DNA from: AV80 sp035536995 | GTDB taxonomy: Bacteria > Verrucomicrobiota > Verrucomicrobiia > Chthoniobacterales > UBA10450 | NCBI GenBank assembly: GCA_035536995.1 | Contig: DATLNB010000001.1 | Span: 87,142-151,141, forward strand | Length of the DNA stretch: 64,000 nt | Direction of reading: 5' to 3' | Part shown: piece by piece, positions 50,903 to 60,082 of the stretch | How positions within the stretch are numbered: the first letter of the stretch is position 1 | Layout of the letters: every line of letters starts with the position of its first letter | Notes under the pieces: generated by a model | The model's database searches: none | Told to the model about the DNA's origin: nothing | What the model saw: only the letters and a program-made list of their open reading frames with translations | Position numbers and translations under genes: made by a program

Positions 50903-52315
50903 ATGCGAACGTCGGACGCCCCTTGTAGCCGTCGCCCTGTAGGCGACGCGCGCGTTCGTCCCAGTCGAACGGCTACGGGCGTGCTGGTCTTGCTCGGCGT
51001 GTTGTTCACCATCATTCTCGCCGGGCTCGACAACACCATCGTCAGCACGGTCATGCCGGTGGCGTTGCCGGAGCTCGGCGACCCCCACATGTATGCGTGG
51101 ACCTTCGCCGCTTACATGCTCGCCGCCGCCGTATCGATGCCGATCTGGGGACCGGGGTCGGATCGTTGGGGACGTCGGCGCAGTTATCTCATTGGTATCG
51201 TCGTTTTCACCGTCGGAAGCGCATTGTGCGCGGTCGCGCGCACCATGATGGAGTTCATCGCGGCGCGGGCGATCCAGGGAATCGGGGCGGGAGCCATAGC
51301 GACACTTCCCTTCGTCCTGCTCGGCGTCGTGTATCCGCCGCACAAACGCGGACGTGCACTGGGCGCAGCCGCCAGTGCGTGGGCGGTCGCGAGCGTGGCG
51401 GGGCCGCTCCTTGGCACCTTCATCGTCACCCACGTTTCATGGCGGTGGGCTTTTCTCATCAACGTGCCCATCGCCATCGTGGCCGCAGTCCTCGTCATCA
51501 TCGGAATGCGCGAGAGTGTCGGGCAGAGCGACGGCCGGTTCGACTTTGCCGGCGCGCTTCTCGCCGGCGCGGGCGGCAGCGCGTTGATGTGGGCGTTCGT
51601 TGATCTCGGGGAAGGAAAAATCGGGGTGACGCAGGCCGGGCTGATTGGCGCAGGGATCGTTCTGCTCGCCATCTTCGTCTGGCATGAAGGACGGACGCCG
51701 CATCCGATCCTGCCGCTGAGTTTCTTTCGGCATGCCGGTTACGCTTCATCGATTTCTTCGTCGTTCCTCGCCTTCTTCAGTGGCTTTGGCGTGAGCTCGT
51801 ATCTGCCCCTCGCGGTCAATTCTGCTTTTCATGAAAACCGCGCCATCGTCGGTTTGGTCGTAGGCGCGTTCACGATCGGATGGAGCGCGTTATCATTCAC
51901 CACCGGGCGATTGGTTCATCGCATTGGGGAACGCCTGCCGAGCGTGATCGGAATCGTGGTTCACATTCTCGGGCTCCTCCTTTTCATGGTCGCGTTCGAA
52001 CACGGACTCGCCTGGGTCGTCGCCGCGGCGTTAATTTCCGGCGCCGGCATGGGCTTTCTCTCACCTGCGCTGACCGTGGTAGTGCAAAACAGCGTCCCGG
52101 TCGCGCGGATGGGCAGTGCGACGACCAGCCAGCAATTCGTCCGGCAAATCGGCGCAGCCCTCGGCATCAGCGCCTTTGTCCTGGCCGCAACCGTCGGCGG
52201 CTTTCGCATCGGCCTCCTCGTGATGATCGCCGTTAGCGCCGGAACCTTTGCCTGCATCCTGGCGCTGCCCGCGCATAGTCTCCACGCCGCCCCCAACGTT
52301 GACGTTACGCAATGA
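50903..52315 (+). CDS. MFS multidrug/solute exporter (DHA2 type)
   Basis: 470 residues with many TM segments from GVLVLLGVLFTIILAGLDNT. Motif LDNTIV near TM1, the GxxSDRWGRR loop (GPGSDRWGRRRSYLIGIVVF) between TM2 and TM3, and antiporter motif C-like RAIQGIGAGAIATLPFVLLG in TM5 are present. This is the EmrB/QacA DHA2 pattern with about 14 TM helices, exporting drugs or small organics against protons. The start is uncertain: the ATG at 50903 lies before a repeat element, and the GTG at 50981 is the next in-frame candidate. Confidence 0.82.
   Translation: MRTSDAPCSRRPVGDARVRPSRTATGVLVLLGVLFTIILAGLDNTIVSTVMPVALPELGDPHMYAWTFAAYMLAAAVSMPIWGPGSDRWGRRRSYLIGIVVFTVGSALCAVARTMMEFIAARAIQGIGAGAIATLPFVLLGVVYPPHKRGRALGAAASAWAVASVAGPLLGTFIVTHVSWRWAFLINVPIAIVAAVLVIIGMRESVGQSDGRFDFAGALLAGAGGSALMWAFVDLGEGKIGVTQAGLIGAGIVLLAIFVWHEGRTPHPILPLSFFRHAGYASSISSSFLAFFSGFGVSSYLPLAVNSAFHENRAIVGLVVGAFTIGWSALSFTTGRLVHRIGERLPSVIGIVVHILGLLLFMVAFEHGLAWVVAAALISGAGMGFLSPALTVVVQNSVPVARMGSATTSQQFVRQIGAALGISAFVLAATVGGFRIGLLVMIAVSAGTFACILALPAHSLHAAPNVDVTQ
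50925..50976. repeat. Nested inverted repeat at the 5' end of the MFS gene
   Basis: GTAGCCGT ... ACGGCTAC bound an inner hairpin CGTCGCC-CTGTA-GGCGACG (50930-50948). The outer arms are perfect. The element lies inside the first 25 codons of the MFS reading frame, so that N-terminus may be an inserted repeat or the gene may start after it. Confidence 0.5.
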
Positions 52316-52366
52316 GCGAGGAGCTGCGTTTGGAACGCATCGCGAAATCGAAGCCGACCGTGCCGG

Positions 52367-55147
52367 TTAGCCGGTTGTGCGCAGGCCACTCGCGATGGCG
52401 TTCACGGTCACGAGCAGCTCAATGAATGCCGGATCGTTCGCAGCGTCATCGCTTCGCTCGTCGGCGCGCCATTGGCGAAGCAGCTCGATCTGGCGTCGAT
52501 GCAACATCTCCAGACCGGGCTGTCGCAGTTTCAACACTCGCGACAGTCGTGGCCGGCGCGCCAACAGATCGGCGCCAAAAACTTTCTCGACCATCCGCCG
52601 AGTCCTCTCGAACTCCGCTTCGATGACGCCAAAGACGCGTTCGCGAATTCCATCGTCATCGACCAGTTCCGAGTATTCGCGCATCAACGCGAGGTCCGCC
52701 TGGAGCACGCTCGTGCTCACGTTCATCAGCAGATAACGCAGCGGCGGCCACGTGGAGGCGTGGCGGCACAGAAGCTCAAACGCAGGTGCGTCGCCGGCCA
52801 TCAGTTCCTCCAGCGCGCTTCCTACCCCAAACCAGCTCGGCAGATAGAACCGCGCCTGGCTCCAACTGAACACCCACGGGATCGCTCGCAGATCGTCCAG
52901 CGATGCCTGCCCACTTCGGCGCGAAGGACGTGAGCCAATGCGGCTCGATTCAATCACATCGATCGGCGTTGCCTGACGGAAAAACGTAAGGAATCCGTCT
53001 GTCTGTAACAGCGCCTCGTAAGCGCCGCGGCTCGTTTCGGTAAGCCGATCCATGGCGGGTTGCAGTCCCTCGGGTATCTCGTCGCGCGGGCTCGATCCGA
53101 TGCTGGTGCCGGTCACGCCCGCCAGCAACAGCTCCAGGTTATGCACGGCCGTGATGTAGTTGGCGTATTTCTGCGCGATCGTTTCGCCTTGTTCCGTCAT
53201 GCGCAGATCGCCGCTCCGCGCGCCGGGCGGAAGCGCACTGAGAAAGCGATGCGTGGGTCCCGCCCCGCGGCTGATGGTACCGCCGCGCCCATGGAAAAAC
53301 CGGATACCGACGCCGTGCTTCCGCCCGACCTGGGCCAGCTCTTCCTGCGCGCGGTAAAGATGCCAGTGACTCGCGAAGATGCCCCCGTCCTTGTTGCTGT
53401 CGCTATATCCGATCATCACCTGCTGCACGAGCGTCTCGGCACCGTGCATGGCGCGGTGATGTTCGAGGCTGCGACACGTGAATGGGTGCGCGAGGAATTC
53501 GTCGAGAATGGATGCGCTTCGTTCGAGATCGTCGATCGTTTCGAAAAGCGGCACGACCGGCAGCTGACAGACGAGCCCATCTAGAGTCGCGATCGCGAGG
53601 CCTGCTTCGCGCGCGAGGAGATAGACGGCAAGCAGATCGGAGACGTTACGCGTCATGCTAACGATCAACGCGCCGACCCCGCCAGGTCCGTTTGCTTCGA
53701 GATGTGTCGCGAGCACGCGGTAGCAACTGCGCACTCCTTCCGCTTCTTTTGGCAGCGTCGCATCGGCTTGCGCAAAGGGGCGCGGGCTTAACAATTCGCG
53801 ATCGAGGAAAGCACAGCGCTGCGCTTCATCCCACTGAGCGAACTGTGTGTCCGGAAGCGCCGCCGCTTCGAGCAATTGCGAGATCGCGATGTCGTGCACG
53901 CGGCTGTTCTCCCGCACGTCGAGCGCCGCGAGATGGAACCCAAACGTCTCCACGATCCGCATGACCGGTTCCAATTCCATCCGCGCGAGCCGGGTCGCCC
54001 CTGTCTTGAGCAGCGACTCGCGGAGGAATCGCAGATCTGCCAGCAAATCAGCCGGCGACTTGTAGGACGCGGGAGCAGCACTCGCATCGCCGCCGGCATC
54101 GCTGTAGCGACGGTCTATGACCGCCGAATCCGTCCCGTCGAATCCGGGCGCGTCCGATGAAGGCAGCTGCGCGACGATCAGATTGGTGAGTTGGCGCCAC
54201 GGCTCTTGCGGATTGCGGCGGATTGCATGCTCGCCGCGCTCACCAAGTTTCCGCGACAGTTCCGCGACGTACTCAGCAAGCTCAGCGGACGGTTCTTGCA
54301 GCAACTCAGACAGACTCAAACGCGCGGCGACACTTGTTAGGCGCTCGTGCAGCAGCGCCAGCGCCTGGGAACGCAGCTGCCGCAATGTCGCGGCGGTGGT
54401 TTCCGCGGTTACAAACGGATGCCCGTCGCGATCGCCACCCACCCAGTCGCCGAATGCCAGTCGCGGCAGCCGCCCCGGCGCGTCGAGTTCCGCCGGGTCG
54501 AAACCGTTTTCCTCCCAGGCCGCACGCAAGCGTGCGTCGAGCGCCGGCAAGGCGAGCGGAAAAACCCCGCGCAGATAATGGACCACGTTCCGCAATTCGG
54601 CGGACACATCCGGCTTCTGGATCAGGATTTCGCCCGCGCGCCAAAGCCGCTCCAGCACGCCCTTGATCTCTTCGCGAATCAGCCGCCGCTCCAAAGGCGT
54701 CCACATCTGGTTTTCCGAGCGAACGAGCAGCAGATATAACTCGCGATGGCAACCGAGCGCCGTCGCGCGCTTGGCTTCGGTCGGATGCGCAGTCAAAACC
54801 GCCTCCACGCGAATCGATGGGAGCACAGCCGCGATCTCCGCCCCGCTGATCCCGCGTTCCTTGAGTTGCCGAAGACTGCGCCCCCATCCCCCAGTGACCG
54901 CTGCCAATCCTTCCGCTGCTTCCACGCTACGCTGGTGCTGCGCCGCCGCGTTTTCTTCCGCCAGATTCAAAAGCGTGAACGCGATCGACTGCGCCTGTGC
55001 AGCGGTCTGGGAGTGGATGGCCGCTCCGGCACCAGCTACCGGCGAAAGTACCGCAGCCACTTCGCTCTCGCCGATCTCATGCAGAACTTCGCAAAAGCAC
55101 TCCCGCAGGAACGCGTAGTCGCGTTCGGCCTTATCCATCTCGACCAT
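52367..55147 (-). CDS. ppc: Phosphoenolpyruvate carboxylase
   Basis: 926 residues from the ATG at 55147, which has AAGG six bases upstream; an ATG three codons on is close. Motifs of PEP carboxylase are present: VLTAHPTEAKR with the catalytic His, GYSDSNKDGGIFASHWHLYR, FHGRGGTISRGAGPTHRF and MTEQGETIAQKY. Fixes bicarbonate onto PEP to make oxaloacetate, refilling the TCA cycle; cytosolic homotetramer. Length is normal for the family. The GRGGTxSRGxGP variant replaces the usual GRGGSxGRGGGP. Confidence 0.95.
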   Translation of the reverse strand: MVEMDKAERDYAFLRECFCEVLHEIGESEVAAVLSPVAGAGAAIHSQTAAQAQSIAFTLLNLAEENAAAQHQRSVEAAEGLAAVTGGWGRSLRQLKERGISGAEIAAVLPSIRVEAVLTAHPTEAKRATALGCHRELYLLLVRSENQMWTPLERRLIREEIKGVLERLWRAGEILIQKPDVSAELRNVVHYLRGVFPLALPALDARLRAAWEENGFDPAELDAPGRLPRLAFGDWVGGDRDGHPFVTAETTAATLRQLRSQALALLHERLTSVAARLSLSELLQEPSAELAEYVAELSRKLGERGEHAIRRNPQEPWRQLTNLIVAQLPSSDAPGFDGTDSAVIDRRYSDAGGDASAAPASYKSPADLLADLRFLRESLLKTGATRLARMELEPVMRIVETFGFHLAALDVRENSRVHDIAISQLLEAAALPDTQFAQWDEAQRCAFLDRELLSPRPFAQADATLPKEAEGVRSCYRVLATHLEANGPGGVGALIVSMTRNVSDLLAVYLLAREAGLAIATLDGLVCQLPVVPLFETIDDLERSASILDEFLAHPFTCRSLEHHRAMHGAETLVQQVMIGYSDSNKDGGIFASHWHLYRAQEELAQVGRKHGVGIRFFHGRGGTISRGAGPTHRFLSALPPGARSGDLRMTEQGETIAQKYANYITAVHNLELLLAGVTGTSIGSSPRDEIPEGLQPAMDRLTETSRGAYEALLQTDGFLTFFRQATPIDVIESSRIGSRPSRRSGQASLDDLRAIPWVFSWSQARFYLPSWFGVGSALEELMAGDAPAFELLCRHASTWPPLRYLLMNVSTSVLQADLALMREYSELVDDDGIRERVFGVIEAEFERTRRMVEKVFGADLLARRPRLSRVLKLRQPGLEMLHRRQIELLRQWRADERSDDAANDPAFIELLVTVNAIASGLRTTG

Positions 55148-55414
55148 GCCTGACCTTCGCGCGGGAGCAGCAACGTTGACAGACGATTCGTCCGCTACAC
55201 TGCGCGACAATGTGTTCGGAACGAAAGCAGCCGCCTCGAGCGGACGTGTCGGACTTCTTTCGCGAGCGCTAGCTGGGCTGTCCGCCGCGAGCAACGGCTC
55301 AGCCGATCGAAGCTTAATCGCCGATCACGGCAGCGTGAAGATCTTCGGGGCGACGTAAACAAGGCGCGCGTTCTCGGTGCAGAGAGGACGCACAGACTCC
55401 GAATGTCTTCTATA

Positions 55415-55438
55415 AACTCGGGCTAGCTCATCCGCCCG
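55415..55438 (-). terminator. Possible terminator hairpin
   Basis: CTCGGGC and GCCCGAG flank a 10-base loop, 60 bp after the stop of the minus-strand gene at 55498. On that strand it is followed by TTTAT. A weak rho-independent terminator; the U run is short. Confidence 0.35.
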
Positions 55439-55497
55439 AGAAGTCCGTTGTTTTAGTGAACTCCGACACCGGCAGGCCCGCGCTCCAAAGACCGCAG

Positions 55498-56016
55498 CTA
55501 CTCGTCGTCGGAGTCTTTTGCGGCCTTGATGGAAGCTACGATGGAAGTGATGTCAGCTTCGCGTTTCTTGCTCGCGTCGGCCTTGCTTAGGGAAACGAGT
55601 TGAAAATAACTGCCGCCCGCTTCGAAGACCACGGCCGTGGCTGAGTAAGGCTGCAATTTGCCGTCCCATTCCTGCTGGCATTCGGCGGTTACGAATATCT
55701 TTTCGTCCTTTTCCGTGGGTTCCGATGCTTTGATGTCCTTGGAACCCATGCCGGTGGCGTGAGCAGTTACCGCGGCGGTGGCGGCGGCTTTCATGTCGTC
55801 GCTGCTCGTCGCCTTGGAGGGGGAAATAACAACGTTGTAGCCTTCCTTAGACCACCAAATCAGTTTGTTCTCCTTGCCTGCGATCTTCGCCGGCTCTCTG
55901 CCTTCCGGAAATGAGACCGTGAAAGCCGGTTCGTCTTTCGGATAACCGATTGCGTCGCCCGCCACCGAGACGGCCGCCGCGCAGGTCATGAATAAGCCGA
56001 ATAAAAGTAATTTCAT
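55498..56016 (-). CDS. Secreted hypothetical protein
   Basis: 172 residues from the ATG at 56016, giving a clean signal peptide (LLLFGLFMTCAAAVSVAGD). The mature protein (YPKDEPAFTVSFPEGREPAK; WWSKEGYNVVISPSKATSSD; ADITSIVASIKAAKDSDDE at the end) has a short Ser/Asp/Lys-rich character with no known domain. A similar 'PGW/FTVSFP' mixed strand pattern is seen in small secreted stress proteins. Monocistronic with a possible terminator downstream. Confidence 0.6.
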   Translation of the reverse strand: MKLLLFGLFMTCAAAVSVAGDAIGYPKDEPAFTVSFPEGREPAKIAGKENKLIWWSKEGYNVVISPSKATSSDDMKAAATAAVTAHATGMGSKDIKASEPTEKDEKIFVTAECQQEWDGKLQPYSATAVVFEAGGSYFQLVSLSKADASKKREADITSIVASIKAAKDSDDE

Positions 56017-56172
56017 CGCGCGAAGTAGAGTTGCCGCAAATTCGCGTGACAAGAATTAATTTGAGCTTCGGTCGCTTAATCGGTCTCGCGAGCAGGTAGT
56101 GGCGCGTCGGAGTCATGGCAAACGTCCGACACACGCAAAAGCGCATATCAAACACGGGCCGCGATAAGACCC

Positions 56173-58212
56173 TTATTGCCCGAGGTTATACAGCTCGAAC
56201 AAGCCGATGCCGATGGCGCCGCTTTTCCCCGAGACGATCGCTGTGTAAGGCCCGGAGGGTAGTGTCGCGACAATCGCGGCCTCGCGTGGATCCGCGGGTT
56301 GCACGCCCGTGCCGGCTATCTCTTCTTCCTGCGAATCGCGCCAGTTATCGTTCGCCCGAACGATCTGGCCTTGCCCATCGCGCAGCTCAAGCATCGGGTC
56401 GCTCAGCGTCCCAGACACGCCGGCCTTCGCCAGCGACGGCCCGACCGCACGGACGATCACCCTGGTCTGGCCGGAATCAGCACTGCCGACGATGAAACCT
56501 CCGATCATCACGTTGTAACCGGTCTGCACGACACCGCGCGTGCTGATATTCGCCAGCTGCGCGCCGACGCCTTGCGCGAGATCGTAGACCTCGACGAGCG
56601 CAATCCCCGATGTGTTGCTTTTGCCTGCCACTTTCGCCGTGTAGGCGCCGGGATTAAGCGTAGTCACAATCGCAGATTCACGATCGTCACTTGGCGGAAT
56701 CCGGGTGGCCTTTATTTCCTCTTCCTGTGTTGTCTTCCAATCGTCATTCGCCTGAAGGCGGACGCCAGAGCTATCGAACAATTCGAGTGTTGGATCCTTG
56801 AGGAACGGTATCGGGACAACCGGTAAAATTTCAGCCGCGCCCGGGCCCGCGATGGACGGACCGATCGCGCGGAGAATCACGCGTTTCGGCTCCGACCCGG
56901 TGATGATAAAGCCGCCGATCAGGACCTGGTCGCCGGTCTGCACGGGAAGTCGCGTCGAAACGTTCAGCACCGGTGCGGGGCCTGGCATGGTGGGGCCGAC
57001 CCAGACCTCCCAGCGCTCCGATTTCTTCAGAATGTGCTGCGGATCGTCGCGAACGAGCGGGGTCGAGTCCCAGACGTCTGCGCGGACGGTGTGGTAACCC
57101 TCCGGAGCGTTAGCTGCCGAAACGACGAAGGAATCGCCGGTAGCTCCCGGAACGGCGACATCATCGAGGAACCACTGAACGGAAAGCGCGTGCGTGGTCG
57201 GCTGCAACCTGGTGACCGTAAAGGTCGCACTCTGTTCGAGCGGGATGTTGAGCTTGCGCACCTGCGGCGTCGCCCCGTCGACAGGCGAGACACGGCGATA
57301 GATGTTGAGCGTCAAGGCCTCCGCACATACTTCGCAGAACGGAAAGACGTTTGCGTTCATCCGGCAGGTAAACTTCGGGCGATACCAGCCGGCCGCGCTG
57401 TAGTTGGCGCCCTCGAACAGACCTACTTCCTGCTCGTAGTAGGGCCGGTTCGTTTGTGGATTGAATGTCTCCGGCGTCGGGATTGGTGTGCTGGGAAGAA
57501 TCCAGTTATGCCACCTGATCAGGTCGCGGCTGGTTTGCTGCGTGACGTTCGGCCGCTCGGCTTTTGGAAAGCCCGGCGTGTCTGCGTCGTATTCGTCGCC
57601 GAGATAGGCGAAGGAGTGTCCCATCTCATGGATCGCGGTGGGGACCGCCAGCTCATGCATGGAGACGATGGCTGTTCCGCCGCCGGTTCCGCCGTATTCC
57701 GGGTCGTTCACGAGCAGCAGGACGAGATCGTAATCGGGAACAAACTGCGCCAGTAGTTTGCTCACCTTCCCTTCGCCTTCCTCGAAATTGGTGATGAAGC
57801 TGTTCGGCGGAATCGTCAGGATCCGCGGGACGCCATAGGTGTCGAACGAGCTGTTGAAGTAGGTATCGCGGGAAATGCCTCGCGACGGATGATCCGACCC
57901 GGACTCGCGCGAAGCCACCGCGATTGTGAAGAAGTTGAAGTAATCCCGATACTCGCTCCATGGCTCTGCCTCGAGCATGCCGTTCATTATTCGTTCGGCG
58001 TCCGACGCAAACTTGCTGGTCAACTCGTCGCTTGTGTAACCCTCTGAAAGAATGACCACATTGATCCGGTTCGCGCGCGGGCCGCTGTCGCGGATCTGGG
58101 TCAGCACCTGAGCGTCGACGGACGCGCTGGCGGCGAGCAGCGCGAGTAGCGCGTAAAGTTGCGCAAGGCCCGCCCGAGGTTGGCGGATAGTTCTGGTTAC
58201 TCGATCCGTCAT
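56173..58212 (-). CDS. Secreted M64-like metalloprotease with two C-terminal modules
   Basis: 679 residues. Signal peptide (LYALLALLAASASVDAQ). The domain NRINVVILSEGYTSDEL to about residue 310 is the IgA peptidase M64 fold with zinc motif HEMGHSFAYLGDEY (His195, Glu196, His199). A PKD/Ig-like part follows (QPTTHALSVQWFLDDVAVPG), then two copies of the verrucomicrobial module (VLNVSTRLPVQTGDQVLIGG; LANISTRGVVQTGYNVMIGG). It starts inside the end of the 58209 gene (4-bp overlap). Confidence 0.8.
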   Translation of the reverse strand: MTDRVTRTIRQPRAGLAQLYALLALLAASASVDAQVLTQIRDSGPRANRINVVILSEGYTSDELTSKFASDAERIMNGMLEAEPWSEYRDYFNFFTIAVASRESGSDHPSRGISRDTYFNSSFDTYGVPRILTIPPNSFITNFEEGEGKVSKLLAQFVPDYDLVLLLVNDPEYGGTGGGTAIVSMHELAVPTAIHEMGHSFAYLGDEYDADTPGFPKAERPNVTQQTSRDLIRWHNWILPSTPIPTPETFNPQTNRPYYEQEVGLFEGANYSAAGWYRPKFTCRMNANVFPFCEVCAEALTLNIYRRVSPVDGATPQVRKLNIPLEQSATFTVTRLQPTTHALSVQWFLDDVAVPGATGDSFVVSAANAPEGYHTVRADVWDSTPLVRDDPQHILKKSERWEVWVGPTMPGPAPVLNVSTRLPVQTGDQVLIGGFIITGSEPKRVILRAIGPSIAGPGAAEILPVVPIPFLKDPTLELFDSSGVRLQANDDWKTTQEEEIKATRIPPSDDRESAIVTTLNPGAYTAKVAGKSNTSGIALVEVYDLAQGVGAQLANISTRGVVQTGYNVMIGGFIVGSADSGQTRVIVRAVGPSLAKAGVSGTLSDPMLELRDGQGQIVRANDNWRDSQEEEIAGTGVQPADPREAAIVATLPSGPYTAIVSGKSGAIGIGLFELYNLGQ

Positions 58213-58664
58213 TTCCTCACGCGGAAAGTGCCAAGCAGCTTTTCATGCACCGGCGTGTCTGCTTTCCCTGGCGACAGTCGCAGGACCCGGATTTCCTGTC
58301 CTTCTTCAAAGAACGGGACGCGCGTCCTTATTTCACGCGACGCATGCTCGACTACCTTGCGATCCCGACGGCCGTGTTCGTCCCCGCTCGTCTCGAGCAC
58401 CTGCACCCGCGGATCCTCCAACGTGCTCTGCCATAACAGTTCGCCGACAACGGAGCGGACCTGCAGCACGAGACGGTCGCCGGCATGCTCGGGGCCCGGT
58501 TTCAGGTGCCCCGGTGTGATCGTCGCGTCCAGTAACTCAGCCGTATTCGCATGGATCCGCAGGCGCAGAAACGCGATCGCCTGCGGGGAGGGCGATGGGT
58601 TCGCATGCGATCGGGTTGCCAAACAAGCGAGGAGGGCGAGGAGCGGAAAAACCACGTGGCGCAT
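58209..58664 (-). CDS. Secreted partner of the M64 peptidase
   Basis: 151 residues with a signal peptide (HVVFPLLALLACLATRSHAN). Mature part alternates strands (LLDATITPGHLKPGPEHAGD; GELLWQSTLEDPRVQVLETS; EIRVLRLSPGKADTP). Its stop overlaps the M64 start (ATGA), so the two are translated together. Probably a beta-sandwich protein that associates with the protease; function unknown. The DNA between 58665 and 58999 has no gene, only the short repeats listed below. Confidence 0.6.
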   Translation of the reverse strand: MRHVVFPLLALLACLATRSHANPSPSPQAIAFLRLRIHANTAELLDATITPGHLKPGPEHAGDRLVLQVRSVVGELLWQSTLEDPRVQVLETSGDEHGRRDRKVVEHASREIRTRVPFFEEGQEIRVLRLSPGKADTPVHEKLLGTFRVRK

Positions 58665-58805
58665 AAGTCGTCGATCGTGTCGCTTGAAATTCTCTCGCTC
58701 ATCGCGGAAGAATGCAACGCCGAAAATCAGCCACGAAGTTGTAGTTGCTTCGGAGCTTGTCCGCCATCGGACGGACTCGCCGTGGCGAGGCGATTGGGAT
58801 TTCCG

Positions 58806-58860
58806 TGGAGCTTGGTGCTTGGGATTTCCCTGGAGCTTGGCGCTTGGGGTTTGGAGCTTG
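58806..58860. repeat. Tandem GGAGCTTGGxGCTTGGGxTTT repeat
   Basis: Three imperfect direct copies of a GGAGCTTGG-type unit, in TGGAGCTTGGTGCTTGGG, TGGAGCTTGGCGCTTGGG and TTGGAGCTTG, in the gap upstream of the 58209 gene. Non-coding repeats of this wording recur in Verrucomicrobia. Confidence 0.5.
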
Positions 58861-58999
58861 CCGCCCAGCGGTACCGCCGCCCGCTCGCGTCAGCGCCGCC
58901 CGCGCGGAAACGCCACGCCCGCCCTTTCCACCTGGATTGCGCAGAACAGGACTGAACGTCGCCGTCGCGTTTGAGCGAACGTTTTCTGACGCTCCCCGG

Positions 59000-59194
59000 T
59001 TACCTGGACGAGGAACCTTCGCCGCTGCTCCTCTGCTCTCTTATCTCCCCCGCCAGCGTCTTCACGAATTTTTGGGCGTCCGTCAAATTGCCCTCTGTAG
59101 CCGAAAGGTAAATGCTCGTAGCTTTCACGCGGTCACCGGCCATGAGGGCTTGGACGATGGCTTCGCGTTCTGCGGGTTTCAGTTCTCGCTTCAT
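59000..59194 (-). CDS. Small L7/L12 C-terminal-like protein
   Basis: 64 residues from the ATG at 59194. MKRELKPAEREAIVQALMAG, DRVKATSIYLSATEGNLTDA, QKFVKTLAGEIREQ. The 'G.k..Ai.lyre.tg..L.eAk..V' pattern matches the helical C-terminal domain of ribosomal protein L7/L12, here stand-alone and not part of the ribosome operon. Such small proteins are frequent but uncharacterised. Confidence 0.6.
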   Translation of the reverse strand: MKRELKPAEREAIVQALMAGDRVKATSIYLSATEGNLTDAQKFVKTLAGEIREQRSSGEGSSSR

Positions 59195-59320
59195 CGGGAT
59201 GTCGACTGAGCCACGGTTCGACACGATCGTCCAAGCGTTTAATTGCCCCGCACCCGATTTCCCTGGATCCGGCGACAAATTAATTGGCAAGACAACCGGT
59301 CCCGCGGAAATTTAGCAACT

Positions 59321-59662
59321 ATGAGAACATCACACCGACACATCATCCTGGCCGCCGCGGTCGCATTTCTCAGTTTGGTTATCCCGGCCGTGGCTGCGGA
59401 TTTTGGCAATCCGAAGGATGTTCAACAGGTGCGAAAGGTTGTCCCGAAAAAGTTCGGGAAAGTCGTGCACGTCTCCGTTTCACACGATTGGGCGCTCTGC
59501 ACCACCCACTTCGATGAAAACGCTCTTTCGGTGGTGCTGCATCGCGCCGGCGCCGACTGGAAAGTCGCCGAAAGCGACGGCGGCGCGTATGCGGCCGAGG
59601 ATCTCAAGGCCATGGGCGTTCCATCGGCGGACATCCCATCGCTGTTAAGAGCATACCAGTAA
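59321..59662 (+). CDS. Small secreted hypothetical protein
   Basis: 113 residues from the ATG at 59321. Signal peptide (HIILAAAVAFLSLVIPAVAA). The mature part (DVQQVRKVVPKKFGKVVHVS; VSHDWALCTTHFDENALSVV; KAMGVPSADIPSLLRAYQ) looks like a small alpha/beta domain. Divergent from the L7/L12-like gene. No family assigned. Confidence 0.55.
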   Translation: MRTSHRHIILAAAVAFLSLVIPAVAADFGNPKDVQQVRKVVPKKFGKVVHVSVSHDWALCTTHFDENALSVVLHRAGADWKVAESDGGAYAAEDLKAMGVPSADIPSLLRAYQ

Positions 59663-59957
59663 ACTAAAGATCGCCCGGGGCGATGTGACCGATAAATTGC
59701 AGGCCGTCTGTGTCAGTCGCCACCTCCTGGGCTGGCGTTCTGGCACAAACGCCCTGCAAGGGGCAGAACGTTCGCCTTTTGCAGCGAGACTTTCGGTCAG
59801 GGCTCGCAGAATTCGTGTTGCCCGACCATTTTCCGCGCGCATTGCCTCCCCCCACCAAGTTCTTACAACGACCCGGACGTGCCGGGGATGCCGCCGCGTG
59901 AGCTCGTCGGGGCGTGTCGCCGACTCGCGGAAGGAGCGGTTGTTCGCACGCAGTCCT

Positions 59958-59980
59958 GATATACGGCAATCACGTATATC
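59958..59980. promoter_or_regulatory. Operator copy 1
   Basis: GATATACGGCAATCACGTATATC: outer arms GATATACG / CGTATATC are perfect, the centre is imperfect. About 100 bp upstream of the XRE start. Shares ATACG(T)G-x-ATCACGTAT with copies 2 and 3. Confidence 0.6.
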
Positions 59981-60039
59981 AGCGCGGTCCGTTACAGTTG
60001 GGCCGAGACGTGGGGACTTGCCTGGCCGTCTGCGTTCGT

Positions 60040-60056
60040 ATACGTGGATCACGTAT
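60040..60056. promoter_or_regulatory. Operator copy 2
   Basis: ATACGTGGATCACGTAT: arms ATACGTG(G) and TCACGTAT around one base. It ends 26 bp upstream of the XRE ATG (60083), a position that would block its promoter or ribosome access. Confidence 0.65.
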
Positions 60057-60082
60057 ATGAAGGCTAACCCGAGGCGTCTCGT

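Larger units (their letters stand above)
59663..60082. other. Intergenic region upstream of the XRE gene
   Basis: 420 bp without a firm gene. A short plus-strand frame ending at about 59959 (YNDPDVPGMPPRELVGACRR) may be a remnant. The region carries two of three copies of a palindromic operator, listed separately, and presumably the promoter of the XRE gene. Confidence 0.4.

Noticed and set aside
54306..54887. Minus-strand frame of 193 codons within ppc
   Set aside because: Lies entirely inside the PEP carboxylase gene in another frame, with Arg/Ala/Gly-rich shadow composition.
57034..57756. Plus-strand frame of 240 codons opposite the M64 gene
   Set aside because: The minus-strand gene has a clear zinc motif and signal peptide; the opposite frame has no recognisable feature.
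58665..58999. Coding frame across the GGAGCTTGG repeat region
   Set aside because: The translation is low-complexity and produced by the tandem repeat.
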